This document shows, piece after piece, positions 42,349-51,333 of a DNA stretch of 64,000 bases (within the stretch, counting starts at the first letter, position 1; every line of letters begins with the position of its first letter). Below the pieces are notes generated by a model. The model saw only the letters and a list, made by a program, of their open reading frames with translations. It was not told the DNA's origin and made no database searches. The translations under genes and the position numbers were made by a program. This DNA is from Fimbriimonas sp. (GTDB lineage: Bacteria > Armatimonadota > Fimbriimonadia > Fimbriimonadales > Fimbriimonadaceae), in assembly GCA_029866005.1 (NCBI GenBank), contig JARXAE010000024.1, positions 1-64,000 of the forward strand, read 5' to 3'.

Positions 42349-43607
42349 ACGCCCTTGGCGTGTTTGATGGCGTTTTTGACCCGAGTAATGAGTTTCGTCT
42401 CATCAATGCCAATCTTTCGAAGATAGGCACCTGCACGGTCAATCTGATCGAGTTGAGGAATCTTCCGGATGGTTCGCCCGGTGGTCTTAATGTCGTTCAG
42501 AAGCAGCCAAAGATTCAGGCGGAAACTTTGTGCGGCGTAGGACCGGAATCGATTCCTGTCTTCCACCTTCTTGGGTTCCCATCCGGCAATGTTCTCGCTC
42601 GTCAGCAGGAACGAGTACTGGAACTCGAAGGGCACCTTGCCGAGCTTCTGCTCGGCGAGCTTGCGAGTCAGCATGAACAGAGCGTGGGCAGGGAGCTTGG
42701 CGTCTTGGAGCAGAGAGAGAACAAAATAGTCGGCTCTGATGGTGTCCTTGCTCGGCCCGGAGTGTGTGAGCGAGGGATCGAACAGCCACCCGATCCAGAA
42801 CCAGCTGAGTCGGAGGTCTCGCATCTGCTCAGCTGGAGCAGGGCCACCGGAGTTTTCGGCGATAAGCTGGGGAGACATTCCCAGGCTTTGAAAGTCAGCT
42901 TCAGCGTAGAGGCGGCCGAAGTCACCAACCTTCCACATTGGATTCCCTTCGGGAACCCAAGGCTTTCCAAACTTGAGGAGGAACTGGTAGGCGAGGAGTG
43001 ATCGATACTTGTTCTGCGCAAGCATCTCAATGGGAGAATTGACGGGTCGTGTAGCAACCGCTTGGTCGTGGCTAACGAAGTCGGCTTCCGTCACCAGACG
43101 CACAGGGAGTCCGTCGGTGGCGGGGACATCTGGGATCCAGTCCGCGATCGTTGCTTCTCGAACGTCGTTGAACTTATCTTGCGAGAGCGGATTCAGGCGA
43201 AACGAGACCGGAATCTGAAAGAGCGGGATGCTGAGAACCTTCCGTTGGTAGTTCAGAGCCGCTTGAATGGAGGTGAGCTCATCGCCAAGGACCCACTTTT
43301 CCTCTGTAACGCTGTTGAGAAATTCTTGGTCCCGATCTGCGCGCCAGCCGTTCGTCTGGAACGGCGGAAACACGCCCTCAAACGGGTGGCCGACTTTGAA
43401 TCCTTTGGCGAGGAGTTCGGCTCTAGCATCGGGAAGGTGTCGCTTTGCGCGCCGCAGCATCGCGCCTGGCGCTAAGTTTCGGAGCTCAAACCCAGTTGGC
43501 GAGTGGCAAGAGGCACAATTCTGACCTTTTGAATCACGCAGAAACCACTCCGGAGGGAGTTCCTGAGTGGTTTGGAGTGCGACCGCCGTGAGCAGAGAGA
43601 GGATCAC
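42345..43607 (-). CDS. Exported one-heme protein of unknown function
   Basis: A 420-residue protein with a short signal peptide (MILSLLTAVALQ) and a single c-type heme motif, NCASCHSPTGFEL, near residue 30. No other CxxCH is present and no obvious distal Met follows, so the heme site would be atypical. The rest is helical, Trp- and Leu-rich (DLRLSWFWIGWLFDPSL, FEFQYSFLLTSENIAGWEP) and matches nothing I recognise. It is ATGA-coupled to the PQQ-like propeller gene, suggesting that the two act together, perhaps as a redox or binding pair in the periplasm. Confidence 0.75.
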   Translation of the reverse strand: MILSLLTAVALQTTQELPPEWFLRDSKGQNCASCHSPTGFELRNLAPGAMLRRAKRHLPDARAELLAKGFKVGHPFEGVFPPFQTNGWRADRDQEFLNSVTEEKWVLGDELTSIQAALNYQRKVLSIPLFQIPVSFRLNPLSQDKFNDVREATIADWIPDVPATDGLPVRLVTEADFVSHDQAVATRPVNSPIEMLAQNKYRSLLAYQFLLKFGKPWVPEGNPMWKVGDFGRLYAEADFQSLGMSPQLIAENSGGPAPAEQMRDLRLSWFWIGWLFDPSLTHSGPSKDTIRADYFVLSLLQDAKLPAHALFMLTRKLAEQKLGKVPFEFQYSFLLTSENIAGWEPKKVEDRNRFRSYAAQSFRLNLWLLLNDIKTTGRTIRKIPQLDQIDRAGAYLRKIGIDETKLITRVKNAIKHAKGV

Positions 43608-45124
43608 TTTCCGACTGCGTAGAGAACGGCGTTGGCGATCGCGATGATGGTTCCATCGGCGGCAACTGCGGTTGGGGTGTACGCCTCGCCGATTCCTGGC
43701 GTCAGTTGGAGGCTTTGGCTGAACTTATTCGTTGGCAAACTCCACCGGTACAGGATGCCATCTTCGCCCGTGACCAGGATGCTCTGCTTCTGAACATCGA
43801 CGACAGCGGAGTTAACACACCACTCGCGCACAGCGCTGGGATAGGTTCCACTGTACTCATGATCGCTGGTCGGGTTGAGAATCGAGCGAATGACCTTCAT
43901 CGTCATCTGACCCGATCGGGCGTCAATCTCTGCGTTTTGCGGGTCGATGACCGCCAGGCGATTGAGGCCCTGTCCGCCGCCAACTGCGTAGTTGTTGTAC
44001 TTAACAAACAGGAGATACGGCGAGCCACCGGTATAGTCAGGAACCATGAAACTGGGGACAAGCGAGGGGGTGTCGTCCCAGCCAAATGCACCGGAAGTTT
44101 TCTGGACGGTTAGGTCCTTGTTGAAGTGAAGAAGCCAGCCTCGATACCCGTTGTGGGGGAAGGGGTTTTCGAGAACACCGATGTAGACATCGCCATCAGT
44201 TCCTATGGTGGGCGATGCGGTTCCGCTGGAATCGATCGCAGCATCGTTCCCTGTTTTGGGATCCTTAAGAGCAACTCGACCGGTTACGGCGTAGTTGCTC
44301 AGGTTTGCCCGAACCAGTATGCCTCGACCAAAGTTTGCGGTGTGAACGGTGATGTAGAACGATGAGCCATCGGCAGTAATCGCCGGTGCACAGTTAGTTT
44401 TGACTTGGGCAACCGCACTATCGCCCGAAAGAGTGGCCGCTGAGACCCAGGATCCAGTTCCGTCTGCTTTGACTCGAGCAACTCCGCTGCTCAGATTTGC
44501 AGCATTGGTTCCGAGGACTATGTAGCCGAAGAGAACTGATCCATCAGGACATGCCGTCAGAGGTGTGCAGATTTTGACGTTGCTCCTCATGTTCGCGGCA
44601 TTCGCGTTGTAAATCGCGTCGCCATAAAAGGCACGAGTGGTGACCGTTGCTGTTTTCGCGTGGGCGGCTCGGAACGAGACTCGTCCACCACCCGCCTGGA
44701 AGGCGACTCCGGGATCAAACACGTTTGAGCGCTGTGACAAAAGCGTCGGCGACATGCTAGGCAGCCAACTGGATGGAGGAAGCGAATAGTCAGTATCGGC
44801 AGTCCAGACCGGCTCGCCATTAAAAGCATTAAATGCGCGAACCTTGAATCCGTCGGTCAGCGTCTGCTTGACGGGGGTGATGAGGATGTTGCCTCGAGTA
44901 ATGATGGGGACGCCGTAGTGGGTCAGCAAGCTGTTACCGCTGTAGCGAGGGACTAGATCTACGGGAGTTGACCAGTGCTTTTTCACGATGTCTTGGGACG
45001 CCATAAAGCTGACTCCGGTATGTTGGGGGTCGCCGCTGTGACCCGCCCAAACGTTGTTGCCTCGCAACTGTGCCGATAATCCCGATCCCGCCAGAATGGC
45101 CGTTAGTGCCAATGAACCAAACAT
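43604..45124 (-). CDS. Secreted PQQ-like beta-propeller protein
   Basis: A 506-residue exported propeller. It starts MFGSLALTAILAGSGLSAQLRG and then WAGHSGDPQHTGVS, a typical opening for quinoprotein-like propellers. Blade-like strands include VRAFNAFNGEPVWTAD, GVARVKADGTGSWVS, VYIGVLENPF, ILVTGEDGILYRWSL and TPTAVAADGTIIAIAN. No quinone-site residues could be confirmed, so enzymatic activity is doubtful. The stop overlaps the start of the heme-protein gene. It lies 48 bases beyond the end of the GH127 gene on the same strand. Confidence 0.8.
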   Translation of the reverse strand: MFGSLALTAILAGSGLSAQLRGNNVWAGHSGDPQHTGVSFMASQDIVKKHWSTPVDLVPRYSGNSLLTHYGVPIITRGNILITPVKQTLTDGFKVRAFNAFNGEPVWTADTDYSLPPSSWLPSMSPTLLSQRSNVFDPGVAFQAGGGRVSFRAAHAKTATVTTRAFYGDAIYNANAANMRSNVKICTPLTACPDGSVLFGYIVLGTNAANLSSGVARVKADGTGSWVSAATLSGDSAVAQVKTNCAPAITADGSSFYITVHTANFGRGILVRANLSNYAVTGRVALKDPKTGNDAAIDSSGTASPTIGTDGDVYIGVLENPFPHNGYRGWLLHFNKDLTVQKTSGAFGWDDTPSLVPSFMVPDYTGGSPYLLFVKYNNYAVGGGQGLNRLAVIDPQNAEIDARSGQMTMKVIRSILNPTSDHEYSGTYPSAVREWCVNSAVVDVQKQSILVTGEDGILYRWSLPTNKFSQSLQLTPGIGEAYTPTAVAADGTIIAIANAVLYAVGK

Positions 45125-45172
45125 AGTGGGCAGTTTAGTCCTTTACACCTTGGTTTGCAAGTAATGCCGTCA

Positions 45173-47524
45173 CTAATCTGCTCCAAAAACTTGCCACTCA
45201 TGGATTCCACTAGCAAAGTTGGGCTGTTGCGTGAGAGTCAGGCGCAACGCTGTCGTTGTTACCGGGGCAAAATGCACCTCGTTCCACACGTCCAAGGAGA
45301 CTCCGTATTTCTCGCCTGTATTGAGCTTCAGAGGGGTCCAAGTTCCATTGACAAGGGCTTCCACTTGCCACTTGGAAGGAATACGACATGCTCCCCGACC
45401 CGTGTCATCGAACCAAAAGAGCCTCATGCTGGCGACCTTTGTTGCTTTCGGGAAGTCATAGCGAACCCACTCCTGCCCGCCCAAGTGGCTCCAGAAATGG
45501 AGTTGCTTCGGGGAATTCGGGTTACTCGTGGTGGGCGTATAGCCGTCATTTACGCCTTCAATCTTGGAGATAGCGTTTGCGTAGCTGACGGAGACCTTTG
45601 CGGCGGTCTCCAGTCCTCTCAATGGCGTTGGAGCAGGGTTTGGCGAGAGCCAGACACGCATGTTGCCTGGCTTGCGGTTATCCCACATGAAGTAGGGAAC
45701 GGCTCGAAGTTTGACCTTTAGAGGCGTGCCAACAGCTTGGAATAGTCTTCCTGCCCAAGATCCTTCGCTCGTGAAGAATCCGGTTCCTTCGAGGACAGTC
45801 GTTTTGTTGAACAACTTGGGATCGACGACAGGCAGAAAGTCGTTGGATAGCGGCACTCCAACCCGGTCCATATCAATGGGGTTGTCAACTTCCTCCAGAC
45901 AGTAAACCAGCGGACCACGCTTCAGGGCGAACATCCCGGCGGTGTCTTTCACGGACGGGTGAGAAACCACTTTGCGCACCGGCATCGGGATTTCTAGCTC
46001 GACGACATCGCCTTCCTTCCAGGTGCGTCGCAAAGACACGTAGCCATCTTTCACGTTGTATTTGACTGCCTGCTTGTTAACCGTCAATCCGCCGATGACT
46101 CCCCATCCGGGCTGGCGAAGCGCGATTCCGAAACTGCGCGTTGAGCCAGGATGAACGGTGAGTTGCACCTTGCCATCCCATGGATAGTTTGTTTTGACGT
46201 CAAGCTTTACGTTGCTACCCGCGACCTTGGTGGATACGCTTCCGCCAACGTACATCATCACGAAGAGTTGGTCTTCCTTGGTGCCGTAGGTCAGTCCACC
46301 GAGTTGACCGATCATTCGAGCCAAGTTCGGCGGGCAGCAGGCACAGCCGAACCAATCCTGCCGGTGGTGTCCCCCCGTGCTGGCAAGTGGATTGACATAG
46401 TAGTACTTGTCACCCGCCATGTTGATCCCAGCGAGGGCACCATTATAGATGGCTTGTTCCATCACATCTGCATACTTCCCTTCGCCATTGAGCAGTGCTA
46501 AACGGTAGTTCCACAGGGCGTTGGCGATGCTAGCGCAGGATTCTTGGTAAGCAGTGTGAGTTGGCAGATCGTAATCAACGGTAAAGCCTTCATTGGATCC
46601 CGAAGGGCCGATTCCGCCAGTGATAAACATTCGTTTGAGCGCGGTTGATTTCCAAACTCGATCGAGCATCGCCTTGAGCTCTTGATCATGGGTTTCGTGA
46701 GCGAGGTCGGTAACTCCGCTAAACAAGTAGGCAGCTCGCACCGCGTGGCCCACGATGCTTGAGTGCTCTCGAATCGGCACATTATCGCTCCAATACGTTC
46801 CGTCGTAGTCCTTTTCAGGCGTTTTGTGCTCGGCTGCAAAGAAATGAGTTCCTCGCTTTTCGATAAAGAACTGGGAAAGTCGGAAGTAGCGCTGCTCACC
46901 AGTGGCTCTCCAGAGTTTCATCAGTGCTAACTCGGCTTCCGGGTGGCCGGGATAGCCCATGCGCTTGCCCTCGCCAAATCTAGCTTCGATATGATCCGCA
47001 AGTTTTGTCGCGATCTTGAGGAAATTGGTTTTCCCAGTCGCTTCGTAGTGCGCGGATGCGGCTTCGAACAGATGCCCCGCGCAGTAGAGTTCGTGATCGT
47101 CGCGGAGGTTCGTCCACTTTTTGTCCGGCTTATCCAGCTGATAGGCAGTGTTGAGATAACCGTCGGCGAGTTGGGCACGACCTATCAAGTCGATCCAACC
47201 GTCGACTTCCTGATCCAGCCATGCAATTTTGTTCTTCCCGAGCACGTAGCTGGCGGCCTCGAGAACCTTGTAGACATCGGAGTCGTTGAAAACGTATCCA
47301 ACGTACCCACCTGTCTGCCGCGCGGCGGCTCGCTCAAAATTTTGCTTGTATTTCTTTGCGACGAGTTCATCCAGTTGTTGGCGCATTGTGACAGATGCCA
47401 ACGATTTCTGCCTTGGGGACCAGAATTCGTCGTTAATGTTCACATTCTTCCAGCTGACTGGCTGAATCTGACTCAGCGCGCTTCCGGCGGCGGCGAGAAC
47501 CAAGAGACTTGAAAAATGACGCAT
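45173..47524 (-). CDS. Secreted GH127 beta-L-arabinofuranosidase-like enzyme
   Basis: A 783-residue exported glycoside hydrolase of the DUF1680 type. Signal peptide MRHFSSLLVLAAAGSALS, then an alpha/alpha barrel: QTGGYVGYVFNDSDVYKVLEA, DGYLNTAYQL, ELYCAGHLFEAASAHYEATG, GPSGSNEGFTVDYDLPTHTAYQESCASIANA (written here across the conserved Glu and Cys). The zinc cysteines are in WFGCACCPPNLARM. A beta-sandwich region and a discoidin-like C-terminal domain (ATKVASMRLFWFDD, WHV-type end HEWQVFGAD) follow. It should release L-arabinofuranose from plant cell-wall glycans. It is divergent from the GH5-like gene, 75 bases away. Confidence 0.92.
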   Translation of the reverse strand: MRHFSSLLVLAAAGSALSQIQPVSWKNVNINDEFWSPRQKSLASVTMRQQLDELVAKKYKQNFERAAARQTGGYVGYVFNDSDVYKVLEAASYVLGKNKIAWLDQEVDGWIDLIGRAQLADGYLNTAYQLDKPDKKWTNLRDDHELYCAGHLFEAASAHYEATGKTNFLKIATKLADHIEARFGEGKRMGYPGHPEAELALMKLWRATGEQRYFRLSQFFIEKRGTHFFAAEHKTPEKDYDGTYWSDNVPIREHSSIVGHAVRAAYLFSGVTDLAHETHDQELKAMLDRVWKSTALKRMFITGGIGPSGSNEGFTVDYDLPTHTAYQESCASIANALWNYRLALLNGEGKYADVMEQAIYNGALAGINMAGDKYYYVNPLASTGGHHRQDWFGCACCPPNLARMIGQLGGLTYGTKEDQLFVMMYVGGSVSTKVAGSNVKLDVKTNYPWDGKVQLTVHPGSTRSFGIALRQPGWGVIGGLTVNKQAVKYNVKDGYVSLRRTWKEGDVVELEIPMPVRKVVSHPSVKDTAGMFALKRGPLVYCLEEVDNPIDMDRVGVPLSNDFLPVVDPKLFNKTTVLEGTGFFTSEGSWAGRLFQAVGTPLKVKLRAVPYFMWDNRKPGNMRVWLSPNPAPTPLRGLETAAKVSVSYANAISKIEGVNDGYTPTTSNPNSPKQLHFWSHLGGQEWVRYDFPKATKVASMRLFWFDDTGRGACRIPSKWQVEALVNGTWTPLKLNTGEKYGVSLDVWNEVHFAPVTTTALRLTLTQQPNFASGIHEWQVFGAD

Positions 47525-47599
47525 CTTAGAGCGGATTATGCACCGCAACTGAACGACATTGCGTCGTAGAAGTTAATCGGGTCTATAGTTGATAGGACG

Positions 47600-49831
47600 A
47601 TGACGTTGATTGCATTGCTTGGGATGAATCTCGCGCTGAGGGGACCGGTTATCACTCCCTACCGGAGCACGGAGAAATTGATGGCTCGGACCATCGTGGG
47701 GTCAAAGACCTCGGCCTTTGTCTACGAAGCAATTGATTTTCAAATCTCGGCCGCGGCCACATTCGAAAACCCGTTTGACAGCCAAGACGTTTCCATCCGA
47801 GTGACTGTGGAAGAACCAGGCGGAACCACGTATGAAGTTCCTGGCTATTTTTCTTTCGATTGCGAGCGAAAGCTCGAGGGCGATAAGGAGGTCATTTCCA
47901 AAGTCGGGAAGCCGCTTTGGAAGGCCCGAGTCAGCTTTCGCAAACCGGGAAAGCATAGTGTGACGGCGATCGTAAAGGATCGAACCGGTACGTCTCTGAC
48001 TGACGCTTTCGCGGTTGACGTCTCTGCGGGAGATCTTTCTGGATTCGTCAAAAAATCAGAGCGAGATCACCGATTCTTTGAGACTTCGAATGGAGCGAGT
48101 TTCTTTCCTCTGGGTTCAAACGTATGCTGGGCAGGTTCAAAGGGAACCTTCGATTACGACACTTGGATTCCCAAGTACGGTGAGCAGGGAGTTAATTTCA
48201 TCCGCGTCTGGCTCGCTCCTGGGTTCTTTACTTTTGGGCTTGAACAGAAGGGTCTGAGCAAAGAAGGTAAGGGTTTAGGCGTTTTTTCCCTTGAGAGCCT
48301 CTGGCGACTAGACTACGTCGTTGCTCTTGCCAGAAAACATGGCATTAGAGTTAAGTTCTGCGTTGAATCGTTCAACATTTTGCGAGAAAAAGACGGCTAC
48401 AACGCATTTGAGGAAGGACCACATACAATTGCGAACGGTGGCATCTTGCACACTCCTGCTGAGTTTTGGGAGAACGCGGAGATGGATCGCATTTTCCTTA
48501 ACAAGATGCGCTACCTCATTGCGCGCTACGCCGCAGACCCGACCGTCTTCGCGTGGGAGTTATGGAACGAAGTCGACCTCACAACTGGATTTCAGGCCGA
48601 CAAGGTGAAGGATTGGCACCAGCGGATGGCGAGAGAGATCCGGAAGATGGATCCCTACGAACATCTGATCACGACCAGCTTTGCCGATTCGATGGGAACC
48701 AAGGAAATCGACATGTTGGATGAGATGGATTTTATCCAGACGCACAACTACTCTTCCCCCGATGTCATTGGGCAGATTGCGAATCAACAATCACGCAAAG
48801 GGAGTTGGGGCAAACCTCATTACGTGGGTGAAATTGGGGCAGACTGGGCGGGACCGAGGGCTGAGGAAGACCCACAAGCTCTGCAGATCCACGATCCGCT
48901 ATGGATCAGCACGGCGATGGGTTCCAGTGGAGCTGCGATGCCGTGGTGGTGGGACAACTTAATTGAACCCAAAAATGCGTACCCACTTTTTGGTGCAGTC
49001 GCACGTTTCGTTAAAGGCGTTGACTGGCCGAGAGAGGATTTCCGGCAAACTCAACCAAAGCTCGACTGGATAACAAGGCCAAATCCATTACCACGACGAA
49101 ATCTGAACATCGCTTCGAGTCAACCGGAGTGGGCAGAATCAACCTTCAACAAGCCTCGGGTTGTAAAGGTGAGCGAGACAGGGGCAACCGGACAGCTACC
49201 GATCGCTGGAATCGCACATGGTCGCACGAATCACCCCACTTGGCACAACCCGGTTACGTTCACAACTCAGTTCACGCGCCCGACGACACTCGACGTAGTT
49301 GTCGACAGTGTTTCGGGTTGGGGAGGAGCGAAGCTAGCCATTGAGCTGAACGGGGCGGCTTATCTCACCCGAGACTTTCCGCAGATTTCACCGGATAACC
49401 ACGACACGATCCATAAATACGATGGAACCTATTCAGTGACGATTCCTGCTGGCAAGCAAACAGTGACGGTGAAGAACATCGGAGCAGATTGGATGACGTA
49501 CTCGATCCGTTTCAAAGACGCCTTGGTCAGGACAAACCCTCCCGTTATTAGTTGGGCGACGGTTGGCAACTCGGTGGCTTTGGCGTGGATGCGCGTTGAA
49601 GATCGCTCATGGCGCAGGCTCATCGTTCTGAAAGAGCAGGTCGCTCCGGCGCCTCCAACCAGTTTCTTGCTGAACGGATTGGCGAGCGGGGCATGGAAAG
49701 TGGAACTTTGGGATACCTGGAAGGGTGAGGTCATCGCGACTGAGAACGTCAAGGTCGGAATAGATGGGAATCTGAAGTTAAACCTCCCGCAGATCGATAC
49801 CGATGTCGCACTCAAGGCATTGAAGCAATGA
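47600..49831 (+). CDS. DUF5060/GH5-like glycoside hydrolase
   Basis: A 743-residue enzyme: an N-terminal beta-sandwich of DUF5060 type (residues about 25-145, VEEPGGTTYEVPGYF), then a (beta/alpha)8 glycosidase domain. The acid/base Glu is in FAWELWNEVDL near residue 323 and the nucleophile in HYVGEIGADW near residue 410, both as in clan GH-A enzymes. FIRVWLAPGFF and MDFIQTHNYSS are barrel strands. Two beta-rich C-terminal domains follow. Mannanase, glucanase or arabinanase-like activity is plausible; the specificity cannot be read. The N-terminus is only weakly signal-like. Its stop overlaps the nadB ATG. Confidence 0.85.
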   Translation: MTLIALLGMNLALRGPVITPYRSTEKLMARTIVGSKTSAFVYEAIDFQISAAATFENPFDSQDVSIRVTVEEPGGTTYEVPGYFSFDCERKLEGDKEVISKVGKPLWKARVSFRKPGKHSVTAIVKDRTGTSLTDAFAVDVSAGDLSGFVKKSERDHRFFETSNGASFFPLGSNVCWAGSKGTFDYDTWIPKYGEQGVNFIRVWLAPGFFTFGLEQKGLSKEGKGLGVFSLESLWRLDYVVALARKHGIRVKFCVESFNILREKDGYNAFEEGPHTIANGGILHTPAEFWENAEMDRIFLNKMRYLIARYAADPTVFAWELWNEVDLTTGFQADKVKDWHQRMAREIRKMDPYEHLITTSFADSMGTKEIDMLDEMDFIQTHNYSSPDVIGQIANQQSRKGSWGKPHYVGEIGADWAGPRAEEDPQALQIHDPLWISTAMGSSGAAMPWWWDNLIEPKNAYPLFGAVARFVKGVDWPREDFRQTQPKLDWITRPNPLPRRNLNIASSQPEWAESTFNKPRVVKVSETGATGQLPIAGIAHGRTNHPTWHNPVTFTTQFTRPTTLDVVVDSVSGWGGAKLAIELNGAAYLTRDFPQISPDNHDTIHKYDGTYSVTIPAGKQTVTVKNIGADWMTYSIRFKDALVRTNPPVISWATVGNSVALAWMRVEDRSWRRLIVLKEQVAPAPPTSFLLNGLASGAWKVELWDTWKGEVIATENVKVGIDGNLKLNLPQIDTDVALKALKQ

Positions 49832-51333
49832 CATTGCCCCTCGAAGAGTTCGACTTTATTGTCATCGGCAGCGGGCTGGCGGGGCTAAGCTTTGCCGCCT
49901 CGGTGGCACAGCATGGTCGAGTCGCCGTCCTTACTAAGGCCGAGATTTCTGAATCAAACACCCAGTGGGCCCAAGGTGGGATTGCAGCGGCGGTGGGTGA
50001 AGCTGACAAATGGGAACTCCACGAAAAAGACACCATGGTTGCGGGTGGGGGAATCAATGACCCCGATGCGGTTCGCTATCTAGTGCAGCATGCCGCAGAG
50101 TCAATCGACTGGTTGTTGTCGCTTGGCGCAAACTTCGATCGAGAGGACGGAGAACTTGCGCTTGGAATGGAAGGTGGGCACAGCCACCACAGAATTGTTA
50201 AGCATGCTGACCGAACTGGATGGGAGGTTGAGAGGACAGTTGTGCAAGCGGTTCGCTCGAATCCTGCGATTACCGTTTTTGAGCGAGCCTATGTCACTCA
50301 ATTATTGGTAGAGGACGGGCGTTGCATTGGCGCGGTTGCGGAGATTGATCTCTTGGGGACTCGAGCTTTTAGAGCGAAAGCTGTTCTATTGGCAACTGGC
50401 GGTTGTGGGAGGATGTATCAACATACGACCAACCCCCGGGTGGCGACGGGTGACGGTATTGGTCTGGCTCATGATATCGGGGCCAAGATTTCCGAGATGG
50501 AGTTCATGCAGTTCCACCCAACAACCCTTTATCACAATCAGCTTCGGAGCTTTCTGATCACGGAAGCGGTTCGGGGAGTGGGAGGCACGCTTCGCAATCA
50601 TAACGGTCGACGCTTCATGTATGACTACGACTCTCGCCTTGAGCTATCTCCTCGCGATGTGGTAGCACGAGCCATCGAAGCTGAGATGAAGAAGCTTGAG
50701 ACCTGGTGTGTTTATCTCGACACGACTCATTTATCGCCGGAGTTGTTGAAGCACGAGTTTCCGACAATTTGGGAGAAGTTGGAGTCGATCGATATTCAGA
50801 TGGACCGAGACTGGATCCCGGTTGTGCCAGCCCAGCACTACTCTTGTGGGGGCGTCAACACAGATATTTACGGTCGGACCTCTATCCCAGGTCTTTACGC
50901 GGCTGGAGAAGTCGCCAGAACAGGCGTGCATGGCGCAAATCGACTCGCGAGTAACTCTCTCTTGGAAGCGATGGTTTTTGCAAGGTCTGCCTCTTTGGCG
51001 GCGGTCAAGGAACTTCAGCCTAAAGTGACCCAATGTCAAGTAGGGCAAGTGAAGTCGATCTCTGAGGCGGATGCTGTTCGAATACGGCGCGTTCTTCAAC
51101 ACCAAATGACGAAAGGCGCCGGAATTGTAAGGACAAACGATGGCCTCAGCGAAACCGAGACGGTGATTTCCAAACTGATCAAAGAGTACGAACGCCTGCC
51201 TGAGGCGCCCTTCTCGGCCTATGCGCTTGAGACTCGCAACTTGATCATCGCGGCCCAGTACGTGGTGAAGGGAGCGCTCCAGAGGCACACCAACGTGGGT
51301 TTACATTACAACGAGGACTTGGTCACAGTCTAG
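49828..51333 (+). CDS. nadB: L-aspartate oxidase (NAD synthesis)
   Basis: A 501-residue flavoprotein that oxidises aspartate to iminoaspartate, the first step of de novo NAD synthesis. FAD-binding GSGLAGLSFAASVAQHG, SNTQWAQGGIAAAVGEAD, EGGHSHHRIVKHADRTG, ATGGCGRMYQHTTNP, EFMQFHPTTLY, AQHYSCGGVNTDIYGRT and GVHGANRLASNSLLEAMVF all match NadB rather than the fumarate reductase flavoprotein. ATGA overlap with the glycosidase gene is probably fortuitous. nadA and nadC are not in the window. Convergent overlap of 11 bases with the next gene. Confidence 0.97.
   Translation: MTLPLEEFDFIVIGSGLAGLSFAASVAQHGRVAVLTKAEISESNTQWAQGGIAAAVGEADKWELHEKDTMVAGGGINDPDAVRYLVQHAAESIDWLLSLGANFDREDGELALGMEGGHSHHRIVKHADRTGWEVERTVVQAVRSNPAITVFERAYVTQLLVEDGRCIGAVAEIDLLGTRAFRAKAVLLATGGCGRMYQHTTNPRVATGDGIGLAHDIGAKISEMEFMQFHPTTLYHNQLRSFLITEAVRGVGGTLRNHNGRRFMYDYDSRLELSPRDVVARAIEAEMKKLETWCVYLDTTHLSPELLKHEFPTIWEKLESIDIQMDRDWIPVVPAQHYSCGGVNTDIYGRTSIPGLYAAGEVARTGVHGANRLASNSLLEAMVFARSASLAAVKELQPKVTQCQVGQVKSISEADAVRIRRVLQHQMTKGAGIVRTNDGLSETETVISKLIKEYERLPEAPFSAYALETRNLIIAAQYVVKGALQRHTNVGLHYNEDLVTV

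Noticed and set aside
45155-45721. 188-codon plus-strand frame opposite the GH127 gene
   Set aside because: Antisense to the discoidin-like C-terminal domain; Cys- and Arg-rich with no motif.
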